In this document: piece by piece, positions 36,470 through 45,514 of the stretch
Layout: every line of letters starts with the position of its first letter
Numbering within the stretch: position 1 is the first letter of the stretch
NCBI RefSeq assembly: GCF_001639065.2
Contig: NZ_LQXO02000022.1
Location: 186,001 to 250,000, forward strand
From: Vibrio barjaei
Lineage (GTDB): Bacteria; Pseudomonadota; Gammaproteobacteria; Enterobacterales; Vibrionaceae
DNA: 64,000 bases
Reading direction: 5' to 3'
Made by a program: the position numbers and the translations under genes
Notes under the pieces: generated by a model
What the model saw: only the letters and a program-made list of their open reading frames with translations
What the model was told of the DNA's origin: nothing
Database searches by the model: none

Positions 36470-37234
36470 CTAAAAGAGTTGTTTGGGAGTGATCCCCATA
36501 TGTTGCTTAAAGAAAGCGATAAAAGCACTGTCACTTGAAAACTCCAAAGTATAAGAAACATCTAGGACACTTTGTCCCAGAGCCAACAGCTCTGTGGCTC
36601 GCTGCAACCGCCATTGTTGTCGCCAAGCTTGAAAGCTCATTCCGGTTTCTTTAGCGAAAATTCGGCTAATGGTTTTGCTACTGGCCCCCACATGATGGGA
36701 AAATTCCTCTAGTGAAGGGAGGCTTTGCTCTCCGGTCACAAAATGATTCAAGATGCCCGTGACTCTCGGATCGCTGGGGATAGGTAAGAGGTGCACCTCT
36801 GCCAACGCTAATTGAAACTCTTCCCAAAACAGCGCTGTGGTGTTGAGGGTTTGTTTAATATCAATGTTCCAAGACCAAAAACTCATTCTATCAATCAAGG
36901 CTTTTAACAGCTCATTTACGGTAAGAAACTGTATGGTGTTGGGGGCGTTATTAAACAGGTTGGTATCAAAGTATAGCGAGCGATACTCGACTACATTATT
37001 CATTCTCACTCGATGTTCTGTGTTTGGTGGTATCCAGGCTGCTTGGGTCGGCGGTAAAACCGAACGACATCCTTGAAGTTCGATAGTCATGCAACCTTGA
37101 GGTGCGTAGAGCAGTTGTCCTTTCTGATGCTGGTGCATCCCTGAGTCATGTTTGCCCACTCTTGCTGCAATACCAATAACAGGTGCATTCAATGCGTCAG
37201 CATCAAAATGTGTTTGGTGATCAATTAATGCCAC
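36470..37234 (-). CDS. AraC-family transcriptional regulator
   Basis: 254 residues: N-terminal cupin-type sensing domain (about 15-90; HQKGQLLYAPQGCMTIEL, IPPNTEHRV) and C-terminal double helix-turn-helix (about 155-254; LEEFSHHVGASSKTISRIFAKETG, FSSDSAFIAFFKQHMGITPKQ). Start is GTG with a weak upstream site. Divergent from an MFS efflux-type gene 97 bases away, so it probably activates that transporter in response to a small ligand. Confidence 0.87.
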   Translation of the reverse strand: MALIDHQTHFDADALNAPVIGIAARVGKHDSGMHQHQKGQLLYAPQGCMTIELQGCRSVLPPTQAAWIPPNTEHRVRMNNVVEYRSLYFDTNLFNNAPNTIQFLTVNELLKALIDRMSFWSWNIDIKQTLNTTALFWEEFQLALAEVHLLPIPSDPRVTGILNHFVTGEQSLPSLEEFSHHVGASSKTISRIFAKETGMSFQAWRQQWRLQRATELLALGQSVLDVSYTLEFSSDSAFIAFFKQHMGITPKQLF

Positions 37235-37331
37235 TTGTCTTATTTTCGATGTTTTTTGTTCTTATGATGATATTAGTACAAAATCCATTAAGGCTAAACT
37301 CCTCACCTTCAAATTTAGAGGAGGAATTTTA

Positions 37332-38483
37332 ATGATTCAACAAACGAAATATGGGGAAACAGCACACCCCCCTTTGTGGCTAATGGTGCTACTTATTATG
37401 TTTCCTCAAATTGTTGAAACTATCTACAGCCCAGCGCTAGGAGATATTGGACAACATTTTGGGGTGGGTGATAGCCTCGCGGCAGCAACCATTGCAACGT
37501 ATTTTTATGCATTTGCGATAGGAGTTGTGGCATGGGGTATTCTGTCTGATGTCTTAGGACGTCGAGCAAGTATGCTATTGGGCTTAACAACCTACGCTAT
37601 TGGGGTTTTTGCGGCGACATTCGTAACATCGTTCGAGATGCTGTTGGTCGCTCGCGCTATTAGTGCTTTTGGTGCAGCAGCAGGTTCAGTGGTCACACAA
37701 ACCATGTTGCGCGATAAATTCTCCGGCGAGGAATTAGGGAAAGTACTTTCTTTAATGGGGATGGGCATCGCCATTAGTCCTGTTGTTGGTATGTTCGTAG
37801 GCGGGCAGCTCACCCACTTAGGCGGGCACACCTACGTATTTTGGGCGCTATGCTTATTGGCGGTGATATTGCTTGGTAATAGTGCATTGCGATTGCCAGA
37901 AACTCGCGGCCAAGAGTCGCGCGAAGCGTCGTTAATCCAGACGGCTAAAAAGATGCTGCTTGATAAACATATCTGGGTATCGGCACTATTGGTCGCTGGT
38001 TTTAATATTGTGGTATTCAACTATTACCAGATTGGCCCATTTTTATTTCGTGAACTGGGTTTTGACGCTCAACAGTTCGGATACTCAGGTGCGGTCTTGG
38101 CGCTTGGAACGTTTTTAGGCAGCTCTATCAACAAACTGCTTCTTAGCAAAGGGAAAGCCTCGGCATCGTTAATCAAATTGGCTGTTACTTTATCCACCTT
38201 AGGCTCTCTAGGTGTCTACATGATGCAAGACAGCCTATGGTTCTTACTGCCTATGATGGTCGTGGTTATGGCGTTTGGTGTCGGTATTCCTAATGTGTTA
38301 AGTCAAGCGTTAGTGAACTATAAACAAGCGGTTGGTAGTGCGAGTGCGATTTTAGGTCTGCTGTACTACATACTGATTGCTGTTGGATTATCGGCATCAA
38401 GTGCAGTGGCTAACTTAGGGGAGACGCTTATTATGATATCAATAGTCATGGTGTTAGTGCTCTTTTCAGTCAATAAGAAATAA
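37332..38483 (+). CDS. MFS multidrug efflux-type transporter (Bcr/CflA-like)
   Basis: 383 residues with 12 predicted transmembrane helices. Loop 2-3 motif A is GILSDVLGRRASMLLG and a DHA12-like motif D is MFPQIVETIYSPALGDIG near the N-terminus. It fits the DHA1 (12-TM drug:H+ antiporter) subfamily that includes Bcr. Start set by GAGGAGGAATTTTA. Divergent from an AraC regulator that likely controls it. Substrates cannot be read from sequence. Confidence 0.85.
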   Translation: MIQQTKYGETAHPPLWLMVLLIMFPQIVETIYSPALGDIGQHFGVGDSLAAATIATYFYAFAIGVVAWGILSDVLGRRASMLLGLTTYAIGVFAATFVTSFEMLLVARAISAFGAAAGSVVTQTMLRDKFSGEELGKVLSLMGMGIAISPVVGMFVGGQLTHLGGHTYVFWALCLLAVILLGNSALRLPETRGQESREASLIQTAKKMLLDKHIWVSALLVAGFNIVVFNYYQIGPFLFRELGFDAQQFGYSGAVLALGTFLGSSINKLLLSKGKASASLIKLAVTLSTLGSLGVYMMQDSLWFLLPMMVVVMAFGVGIPNVLSQALVNYKQAVGSASAILGLLYYILIAVGLSASSAVANLGETLIMISIVMVLVLFSVNKK

Positions 38484-38972
38484 CACTATCCTAAACGCTA
38501 CGTCCAGATCATATCTAGGTCATGTAAATACTACTTAATAGGGTAAAGCGGTGCCTTAAGGCGAGTTATGATAAACGGGAACTTGATATGAGTGCACAGA
38601 TATCTATTAATATTTCAATTGCCGAAAATGAGATTATCGATATCAATCTATCGTCTATAAAGCTATAAGTTGTTTCAAATATAATACATCTGTAAAGCAA
38701 CAACGGTGAATACTTTGGGTATATTACGGTTAGGTATAGATTAACATGATGCTGATTTTATTCCTCCACTGTTTATTGGGTCATCCAAAGAGTTTACGTA
38801 CTGTTATCACACGACTAATCAATTAGCACGGATGTTGAATAATAGTACATATTGCTTATACACCTATATAACCCTCTACCAATAGGATTGATTGGTAATT
38901 ATAGTGCAAAGGATTGCTCTCTTTCCTTATTGTGGGTTCTTTATATTCAGCAACTGTCAAACTGAGAAATAC
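38484..38972. other. Intergenic region upstream of porin; one doubtful 26-codon ORF
   Basis: About 490 bases, AT-rich. A 26-codon ATG ORF at 38588-38668 (MSAQISINISIAENEIIDIN...) has a moderate upstream CGGGAAC but no other support. The rest probably holds the porin promoter. Confidence 0.35.
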
Positions 38973-40037
38973 ATGAAAAAAACGACGATTTGTACCCTAG
39001 TTTCGATTGTACTCGCATCATCCTATGTAAATGCAGCAGAGGTATATAGTGATGAAACGACTTCTATTAAAGTAGATGGTCGTATTGAAGTACGAGGAAA
39101 TATTTCAGATGCTAACAAGAGCGAATTTGGTGACAATGCATTTAAAGATGCATCACGAGTTCGTTTGAATATTGAAGGTATGGAGAAAGTATCGGACAGT
39201 GTTAGCTTGCTAGCTCGATATGAATTTGAGATGTCAGAGATTGCGCCGGGGCAATATGATACAAGCGGCATCAATACTCGTCACTTGTATGCAGGTGTAC
39301 AAACAGGCTTTGGTACTGTAACTTATGGCCATCAAAACAACGCATCCACAATGTTAACTGATTGGACTGATCTGGCTGAAACTTTTTCTGGTTACGTAAA
39401 CGAGTATTCTGTTGCTAGTGCTGACCGCGCTAATGGCGTACTAGCTTATCGTCTTGGCTTAGATTCAAAGTTCGACTTTGCTGCTTCGATCAATATAGAT
39501 TCTGAACATCAAAATAGTAGCATTGGTTCGGTAAATACTAGTACTGGTGATGTTGCAGAATATACGGGATACAGTGCAACAGGTTCGTATGCGATTACTG
39601 ATAGTATTAGTTTAGGTTTGGGTTATATGTCATCTACTCAGGTTGAAGACTCAAACTCATATTCTGATTCAGGTTTGATTGCTGCAAAATATAAAGCAAA
39701 TGGCATTAATATAGCGGCTATGTTAATGTCTGGTGAAATTGCTGATAATGGCGATACATACGGTTTGTATGGTAGTTCAGACTTCACTGCTTACGACTTA
39801 TATGTAGGGTACACATTTGGCAAAAATAATATTAACTTAACGCGTAGCTATTTTGATGTCGATAACGAAGCATTTAGAGAGCTAAATGTGGATTTTATAG
39901 CAGTAGAATATGCTCGTTATATTAATAACTCCTCTTTGTATGTGTCCTATAAAATTAATCAACTAGGTGAAGACGAAGGTGGTATCTTAGACAATAATGA
40001 AAATGAACTACAGTTCGGTTTCAGGTATATGTTCTAA
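38973..40037 (+). CDS. OmpU/OmpC-type outer-membrane porin
   Basis: 354 residues. The signal peptide MKKTTICTLVSIVLASSYVNA ends AEVYSDE. GRIEVRGNISDANK, then RVRLNIEGMEKVSDSVSLLARYEFEM and HLYAGVQTGFGTVTYGHQNN are the general-porin pattern (PEFG-like loop region). The C-terminus is NELQFGFRYMF with terminal Phe. The ATG at 38973 begins a proper signal peptide; longer readings do not. Monocistronic. Probably a trimeric diffusion channel. Confidence 0.85.
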   Translation: MKKTTICTLVSIVLASSYVNAAEVYSDETTSIKVDGRIEVRGNISDANKSEFGDNAFKDASRVRLNIEGMEKVSDSVSLLARYEFEMSEIAPGQYDTSGINTRHLYAGVQTGFGTVTYGHQNNASTMLTDWTDLAETFSGYVNEYSVASADRANGVLAYRLGLDSKFDFAASINIDSEHQNSSIGSVNTSTGDVAEYTGYSATGSYAITDSISLGLGYMSSTQVEDSNSYSDSGLIAAKYKANGINIAAMLMSGEIADNGDTYGLYGSSDFTAYDLYVGYTFGKNNINLTRSYFDVDNEAFRELNVDFIAVEYARYINNSSLYVSYKINQLGEDEGGILDNNENELQFGFRYMF

Positions 40038-40048
40038 GTGAATGATGA

Positions 40049-40082
40049 AAAAAGGTTTAGTGAGCGCACTAAACCTTTTTAT
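40049..40082. terminator. Bidirectional terminator, overlapping the lysR 3' end
   Basis: A 14-bp perfect stem AAAAAGGTTTAGTG / CACTAAACCTTTTT with AGCG loop. The 3' arm overlaps the last codons and stop of the leftward LysR gene (stop at 40069). Confidence 0.9.
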
Positions 40083-40944
40083 TGTGCTCTAGAGTCTTTA
40101 GCAGGTTTATATATCGATCTCTAGCTGGGTTATTGAACTTAGGATTCCATGTAACACCTATATCCCATTGATAATCAGAAGCTGATATGGGAATAAAATG
40201 AATAGTACTGTCTATTAATGCTTTAGCACTTTCAGGAACAATGGCAAATCCAATATTGGCTTTAACCAATGACAGCAGCGTCAAGATATCATCGGCAAAT
40301 TGGCTTGGTCTTAACTGCCAATTTAGTTCCGTAGCAACCTTTGATATCTGTTGGTGTAACCCCATCCCTCGCTCTGGTCTCAATGCTAAGTAGGGAAGGG
40401 AAGCAAATATAGACGTCAGTGACGACTCGCTATGGCTGTGGTTGATCGCTACGCAAAGCCGATCACTGGAGAGTGTGATTGAAGACAGGCTGCTTTCACA
40501 TGGTAGGCGCGAGTAAGCGATGTGCAGTTCGCCTGACAAGAGTTGCTCCGTCTGGGTCTGGGAGGGGAGATCGTTGAGTGTGACATGGACATCGCTAAAA
40601 CGTTGCTTGAACTCAGAGATATGCCGAGGCGCAATGTCAAAGCTCGAAATACCAAAGCCAATATTAAGATAACCAGATTGTCCGGTAGCTACTTGGTTGG
40701 ATAATTGATCAAACTTCTCTGCACTCGCAATAACCCGTTTCGCCTCGGGGAGCAGGCATTCTCCAACAATGGACAATTTCGTCCCACCTCGATTGCGGTC
40801 AAATAGGGTCGCACCAATATCACTTTCTAGTCGATATATTTTTTTCGTCAACGCCGACTGAGTAATAAACAGTGCCTCAGCAGCACTACGATAGGTATCG
40901 CTACGAGCCAAGGTAACAAACGCTTTTAGGAGATCGATATTCAT
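40069..40944 (-). CDS. LysR-family transcriptional regulator
   Basis: 291 residues. N-terminal winged HTH (LLKAFVTLARSDTYRSAAEALFITQSALTKKI, residues 4-36) and a LysR substrate-binding domain from about 90. Divergent from the nitrilase-family gene with about 100 bases between starts, the standard arrangement in which the regulator activates the neighbour. Effector unknown, perhaps the amide or nitrile substrate. Confidence 0.88.
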   Translation of the reverse strand: MNIDLLKAFVTLARSDTYRSAAEALFITQSALTKKIYRLESDIGATLFDRNRGGTKLSIVGECLLPEAKRVIASAEKFDQLSNQVATGQSGYLNIGFGISSFDIAPRHISEFKQRFSDVHVTLNDLPSQTQTEQLLSGELHIAYSRLPCESSLSSITLSSDRLCVAINHSHSESSLTSIFASLPYLALRPERGMGLHQQISKVATELNWQLRPSQFADDILTLLSLVKANIGFAIVPESAKALIDSTIHFIPISASDYQWDIGVTWNPKFNNPARDRYINLLKTLEHNKKV

Positions 40945-41045
40945 GATTCCAAATGGTAATCAAATGGTGATTTAAATTCATTATACGGAATCAAAGGCAT
41001 TTTTTACACTGTGACTTCACTGTTGATCTCTCATAAGGAGAAAGT

Positions 41046-42011
41046 ATGAAGTCGGTAAAAGTAGCCTCCGTTCAGTTCAATCATAAGGCGGGAGATAAAA
41101 CTACCAATCTAGCTAGCGTAGAGGAATTTGTGACTCGAGCCGCTGCTCAGAAGGTGGATATCATCAGTTTTCCCGAAATGTGCATTACTGGTTACTGGCA
41201 CGTGTCAGCGCTTACTCGTGACGAGATTGTTGAACTGTCAGAACCTGTACCATCCGGCGATACAATCCAAGCACTGCTTGCACTATCACAACGCCATAAT
41301 ATGAGTATTGGCGCCGGATTGATTGAAGAGAATGAGTGCGGTCAGTTATACAACACCTACGTGTTTGTTATGCCAAACGGTGTGGTTCAAAAGCACAGAA
41401 AGCTGCATACATTTGTCAGCCCCTATATAAGTAGTGGTGATGAATATACGGTGTTTGACACTCCTCACGGCTGTAAGGTTGGGATCCTGATTTGTTGGGA
41501 CAACAACTTGGTTGAAAACGTGCGAATAACGGCATTAAAAGGTGCGGACATTTTAATTGCGCCCCATCAAACAGGAGGTTGCGACTCTCGAAGTCCAAAT
41601 GCTATGGGGCTGATTGATCCACAGCTTTGGCATAATCGACATCAAGATCCACAGACCATCTTCAATGAAATGCAAGGTAAGAAAGGCCGTGCTTGGCTAA
41701 TGCGCTGGTTGCCTGCTAGAGCTCATGACAATGGATTATTTGTAGTTTTCAGTAATGGCGTTGGTGTGGACATGAATGAAGTGCGCACGGGGCACGCGAT
41801 GATTCTCAATCCTTACGGTGAAGTGATTACTGAGTCAAAAAGTCTTGATGACGACATGGTTGTCGCTGTACTGGATGGTCAGGAATTAGAAATGTGCACT
41901 GGCCGTCGCTGGATTCGCGGTCGCAGACCAGACCTATACCAAGAACTAGCCGAAAAGCAGGGAAATGAGCTCGATCCTTATCATGCGAGATTCTCGCGAG
42001 ATAAGACCTGA
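41046..42011 (+). CDS. Nitrilase-superfamily carbon-nitrogen hydrolase
   Basis: 321 residues. The Glu-Lys-Cys triad is visible: Glu in ISFPEMCITGYW, Lys in QKHRKLHTF, Cys in GILICWDNNLVE. RWIRGRRPDLYQELAE near the C-terminus resembles carbamoylase/amidase branches of the superfamily. Likely hydrolyses an amide or carbamoyl compound in the cytoplasm; no specific substrate is assignable. Start follows AAGGAGAAAGT. Divergent LysR partner; followed 102 bases later by a small ferredoxin-like frame. Confidence 0.83.
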   Translation: MKSVKVASVQFNHKAGDKTTNLASVEEFVTRAAAQKVDIISFPEMCITGYWHVSALTRDEIVELSEPVPSGDTIQALLALSQRHNMSIGAGLIEENECGQLYNTYVFVMPNGVVQKHRKLHTFVSPYISSGDEYTVFDTPHGCKVGILICWDNNLVENVRITALKGADILIAPHQTGGCDSRSPNAMGLIDPQLWHNRHQDPQTIFNEMQGKKGRAWLMRWLPARAHDNGLFVVFSNGVGVDMNEVRTGHAMILNPYGEVITESKSLDDDMVVAVLDGQELEMCTGRRWIRGRRPDLYQELAEKQGNELDPYHARFSRDKT

Positions 42012-42113
42012 ACCTGTTCTAAACACCAAATTGAATAATATTTCGAGAATTGGTCGTCTTTTTTGATTTTGCTTCGTCTTATTAAGAGAATCAAAACAGA
42101 ACAGTTGAGAAAT

Positions 42114-42443
42114 ATGTTTCAGATTAAACCTGCTACCTTGACTATCGATGGTCAAACGACAGTCATTGGTGCCTCAGAAAAGAACTTAGTGGAATTAGCG
42201 AACAGAGTAGGGGTAAGGATCCCCGCGCCATGTTTGAAAAATAAGCGCAAGCATGGCTGATGTAAAGCGTGTTTGGTTGAAGTGGATGGCCAGCAAACTT
42301 ATGCCTGTTCAAGTCAGCCTAAGTCGAATACAGAAGTGATAGTTAAGCGTCGAGACCTCGACCAAATCCGAAAAGCGTCGCTGCAAAATTTCAAGCGGCA
42401 AGTGAAGTCGGGTGATACGTCATCATGCGGTTGTAGCTGTTAG
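42114..42443 (+). pseudogene. Small [2Fe-2S] ferredoxin-like protein interrupted by a single in-frame TGA
   Basis: One continuous frame of 110 codons, apart from TGA at 42258-42260 (codon 49). Before it: MFQIKPATLTIDG, ending in PAPCLKNKRKHG. After it: CKACLVEVDGQQTYACSS, then a Cys-rich end SSCGCSC. The four cluster ligands fit C-x9-C-x2-C-x11-C, as in plant-type/NuoG-like [2Fe-2S] domains, with the TGA counted as one of the nine residues. Homologues from memory often have a small residue or Cys at this place. It could be a nonsense mutation, or a recoded codon (selenocysteine); no strong SECIS is evident, though a weak stem GTTTGG...CC...AAAC lies 10 bases downstream. Confidence 0.65.
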
Positions 42444-42466
42444 TCAGCTACAACCTCAGTCAATTG

Positions 42467-43378
42467 TTAAGAAGCGGCGGCTTTAAGTTTGCCGATTACG
42501 CTAAATACAGCTACAACAATGAGGCCTGCGATGATACCGATAACGCCGTTGAGCAGAGCTGGGATAATGGCTTGAGCAACGGATAGGTTGGGAATATCCA
42601 TGATGATAGGTTCAATAAGATGGTGAATAGCGGGTACGTTATGGACAACAATACCGCCGCCCACTAAGAACATAGCCGCAGTACCAACGATAGTGAGCGT
42701 GCGCATCAGTTTAGGGGCAAAGGCAATCAATCCTCTACCAATGCTGGATAATAGTCCTTTTCCTTGAGACTTTCGTTCTAAGTAAAAACCTAAATCGTCG
42801 AGCTTAACAATACCCGCAACCAGTCCATATACCCCGATAGTCATTAAAACGGCAATCAGACTAACCACCATGATTTGGATGCTGGTGGACTGTCCTTGGA
42901 CCGTCCCTAAAGCAATAACAATAATCTCCGCTGATAGGATAAAGTCAGTGCGAATCGCGCCGGCAATTTTCTTTTTCTCGTATTCCTCAACGGAGTCACC
43001 ACCAAGATCCGGTGTCGCTTGATCATCGGCTTGCTCTTTACTGTGGAACAGCTTTTCCAAAATCTTCTCTGCACCTTCGTAGCAGAGAAACAGCCCACCA
43101 AGCAGCAATAATGGATTGATCAGCCAAGGAGCAATAAAACTGATAATGAGTGCGGCGGGCACAAGAATGCACTTGTTCTTAAAGGATCCTTTAGCAACGG
43201 ACCACACAACAGGAATTTCACGTTCGGCGGAAACGCCAGAGACTTGATGGGCATTAAGGGCGAGATCGTCACCCAATACTCCAGCGGTTTTCTTTGCCGC
43301 TACTTTTGATAGCAGCGCGACATCGTCCAATACCGCAGTAATATCATCGAGAAGAGTTAATAGACTCAAGCCAGCCAT
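42467..43378 (-). CDS. DUF808 family inner-membrane protein (YedI-like)
   Basis: 303 residues, with an N-terminal MAGLSLLTLLDDITAVLDDVALLSKVAAKKTAGVLGDDLALNA, the DUF808/YedI signature, and about five to six transmembrane helices. Function of the family is unknown. Starts after AACAGGTAACGCTT. Convergent with the ferredoxin frame on its left. Confidence 0.87.
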   Translation of the reverse strand: MAGLSLLTLLDDITAVLDDVALLSKVAAKKTAGVLGDDLALNAHQVSGVSAEREIPVVWSVAKGSFKNKCILVPAALIISFIAPWLINPLLLLGGLFLCYEGAEKILEKLFHSKEQADDQATPDLGGDSVEEYEKKKIAGAIRTDFILSAEIIVIALGTVQGQSTSIQIMVVSLIAVLMTIGVYGLVAGIVKLDDLGFYLERKSQGKGLLSSIGRGLIAFAPKLMRTLTIVGTAAMFLVGGGIVVHNVPAIHHLIEPIIMDIPNLSVAQAIIPALLNGVIGIIAGLIVVAVFSVIGKLKAAAS

Positions 43379-43485
43379 AAGCGTTACCTGTTTGCGAAAA
43401 AGTCGTCATACCTGTAAGCAAATGTAACACTAATTAGGACTTTAACAAGCCAGCAAGCAAATGTCGGTGTTCAACCAGATAAATC

Positions 43486-44202
43486 TTACAGTTTCACAAA
43501 GTTAGTGGCGAACTTGTAACCTTCCCATCGATGCTTCACATTGGAGTACTCAAAAATCTCGCCATTATCGAGGTAAACAATTTGCTCAACATTGACTAGA
43601 GGTTCGCCGAGTTTTATGTCCAACTCAGTGGCATAGATCTCATTGGCTTTCACAACAGTGATTTCCATCGTAGAACTATGGATCTTCAAGCCTAGTGTGT
43701 CAGTAATGTAGCTATAAATGGAGTCCTGAGCATGCTCGCGCTTCAAACCTTGAATGACATTGATAGGCATATAGGTCTCTTCAACTGCAACCGGTGTACT
43801 ATCAATAATGCGTACACGCGTTGTTTTGTAAACCATGTCCTCAAGATCGCAATTCAATCTTTCAGCTAAGAAGGTATCCGCAGGAACGACGGCAAACTCC
43901 AATACTTTGGTCGTTAACGATTGACCACTTTCTTGAACGTTGGCTTTGGTGCCATAGAGATGCTTATAGCCGGAGTTACCAAGAGGGCGTTTAACATACG
44001 AGCCAGAACCTCTCTTTCTTACTACTAAACCGTCAGTGACAAGAATATCGAGTGCTTTCTTAATGGTGAGCTCACTACATCCGAACTCAACCGCCAACTC
44101 ACTACCACCAGGTAATTTTTGGTTAGTTGTATACTGTCCAGAGAGAATTCTCTCCTTAATCGCCTGATAGATATCAGAATACTTAGCTTTGGTGGTGGAC
44201 AT
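43486..44202 (-). CDS. GntR-family regulator with UTRA domain (HutC subfamily)
   Basis: 238 residues: GntR winged HTH (YSDIYQAIKERILSGQYTTNQKLPGGSELAVEFGCSELTIKKALDIL, residues 8-54) and a UTRA effector domain (about 90-230; KTTRVRIIDSTPVAVEETYMPINVI, GEIFEYSNVKHRWEGYKF). UTRA members often sense sugar-phosphates or amino-acid derivatives. No obvious target lies next to it; the siderophore operon on its right is divergent but Fur-type controlled. Target regulon unknown. Confidence 0.87.
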   Translation of the reverse strand: MSTTKAKYSDIYQAIKERILSGQYTTNQKLPGGSELAVEFGCSELTIKKALDILVTDGLVVRKRGSGSYVKRPLGNSGYKHLYGTKANVQESGQSLTTKVLEFAVVPADTFLAERLNCDLEDMVYKTTRVRIIDSTPVAVEETYMPINVIQGLKREHAQDSIYSYITDTLGLKIHSSTMEITVVKANEIYATELDIKLGEPLVNVEQIVYLDNGEIFEYSNVKHRWEGYKFATNFVKL

Positions 44203-44426
44203 AGTGAATAGATTCTCGCAACATGATGAACATTCCTCATACTAAGCCAAAAAATCCACTATTAAAAACAATATGGTTATGTTTGTTAAATTATATTGTT
44301 ATTGATCGTGATTTCTTCTTTTTTGCCCCAATATTACCAGCCTGATTTATTACTATCGCAAGCTATCTCCTCGTTGTAAAACTAGGCATTTCTTTGCGCT
44401 ACAACAATAAAAATACGATTGGGTAT

Positions 44427-44471
44427 GAAAATGATATTGATTACCATTTGATATCAAGTGATAATGATTCC
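44427..44471. promoter_or_regulatory. Fur boxes upstream of the siderophore importer
   Basis: Two Fur-like sites: GAAAATGATATTGATTACC (44427-44445), matching 15 of 19 positions of the GATAATGATAATCATTATC consensus, and GATAATGATTCC (44460-44471), matching its first nine. They lie 37-80 bases before the binding-protein start, indicating iron repression. Confidence 0.75.
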
Positions 44472-44507
44472 GTTTAATATAACCATAAATTATATAAGGA
44501 AATCAGA

Positions 44508-45428
44508 ATGAGTCAGTCTATGAGTTTCATCAAGCGTGTTGCGCTGACATTAACGGCTAGCTTCGCTATGGTTGCGAACGCAAGTGCCGTGACTATTCAG
44601 CACTTTAAAGGTACGTCGGAGTTTGATGAAACCCCTAAGCGAGTAGTAGTATTGGGTAACGGTAGCCTTGATGTTCTAGACCGTATAGGCGTACAACCGG
44701 TTGGCGCTCCACATTCCTTGCTTCCAGACTATTTAGCGAAATACAAAGCGTCGACGGGGAATACTGGCTCAGTAGGCGAACCTGATTTTGAGGCCATCTT
44801 TACCCTAAAACCTGATGTGATCATTGCCGAAAATCGTATGCTTCGCGTTTACGATGAGTTAAATAAAATTGCGCCAACAGTGATGTTCTATGTTGATAAC
44901 GGTGAATATTGGCAAGATACCCAAGCAAACTGGCGTATGCTTGGCGAATTGTTTGACAAGGAAGCGGAAGCAGAAGCGTTGATCGCAGAGACTCAAGCTC
45001 AATTTGATAAAACTGCGTCAGTGGTTTCTAAGCAAGATTTGAACGCTCTAATGTTAATGAACAACGGTAACAACGTGGCGATGTTCAACAAGGGTAGCCG
45101 CTTCTCAATTGTATTTGATGACTTTGGTTTCGGTGAATCAACCAGCCAAAGCGTTGCGCCAATCCAAGGCTCTCACGGTAACTTGATCTCATTTGAGTAT
45201 GTGGCAGATGCAAAGCCTGAAGTTATCTTCATTTTAGACCGTGAGCAAGCCATTGGTCGCAGTGTAGGTAAAGCGAAAGAGCTATTTAACAATCCTCTAG
45301 TGAACTCAACGCCTGCGGCGCAAAACAAAAAAATCGTCTATATCAATCCAAATGCGTGGTATATCTCAGGTGGTGGTGTAACCGCGACACAGACCATGAT
45401 TGCTGATATCGACAAAGCTCTGAACTAA
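44508..45428 (+). CDS. vctP: Periplasmic ferric-catechol siderophore-binding protein (VctP/CeuE/FatB-like)
   Basis: 306 residues, class III helical-backbone periplasmic binding protein. Signal peptide MSQSMSFIKRVALTLTASFAMVANASA. FDETPKRVVVLGNGSLDVLDRIG begins the mature domain. The tail holds a His in QGSHGNLISFEY and a Tyr in NPNAWYISGGG, equivalent to the His/Tyr pair that completes iron coordination by linear catecholates in CeuE/VctP. Captures ferric siderophore in the periplasm for the permease. Downstream genes share direction, separated from it by a strong hairpin. Confidence 0.87.
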   Translation: MSQSMSFIKRVALTLTASFAMVANASAVTIQHFKGTSEFDETPKRVVVLGNGSLDVLDRIGVQPVGAPHSLLPDYLAKYKASTGNTGSVGEPDFEAIFTLKPDVIIAENRMLRVYDELNKIAPTVMFYVDNGEYWQDTQANWRMLGELFDKEAEAEALIAETQAQFDKTASVVSKQDLNALMLMNNGNNVAMFNKGSRFSIVFDDFGFGESTSQSVAPIQGSHGNLISFEYVADAKPEVIFILDREQAIGRSVGKAKELFNNPLVNSTPAAQNKKIVYINPNAWYISGGGVTATQTMIADIDKALN

Positions 45429-45442
45429 TTAAAGTATTCAAA

Positions 45443-45479
45443 AAAGTCTCTCTTGGTTCGCTAAGAGAGACTTTTCTAA
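45443..45479 (+). terminator. Attenuating terminator hairpin between vctP and vctD
   Basis: AAAAGTCTCTCTT / AAGAGAGACTTTT, a 13-bp stem with an 8-base loop and a short U run, 14 bases after the vctP stop. It would reduce read-through so that binding protein outnumbers membrane components. Confidence 0.8.
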
Positions 45480-45514
45480 TTCTTGTTGTTAATTACTGGC
45501 CATCATCACTTTCA

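Noticed and set aside
38588..38668. 26-codon ORF upstream of the second porin
   Set aside because: Too short, AT-rich Ile/Asn/Ser composition, and no supporting terminator or conserved motif, so it is mentioned only within the intergenic entry.
44203..44507. GntR/UTRA protein as regulator of the siderophore operon
   Set aside because: The region has Fur-like boxes and no GntR-type palindrome next to the promoter; divergence alone is not enough.
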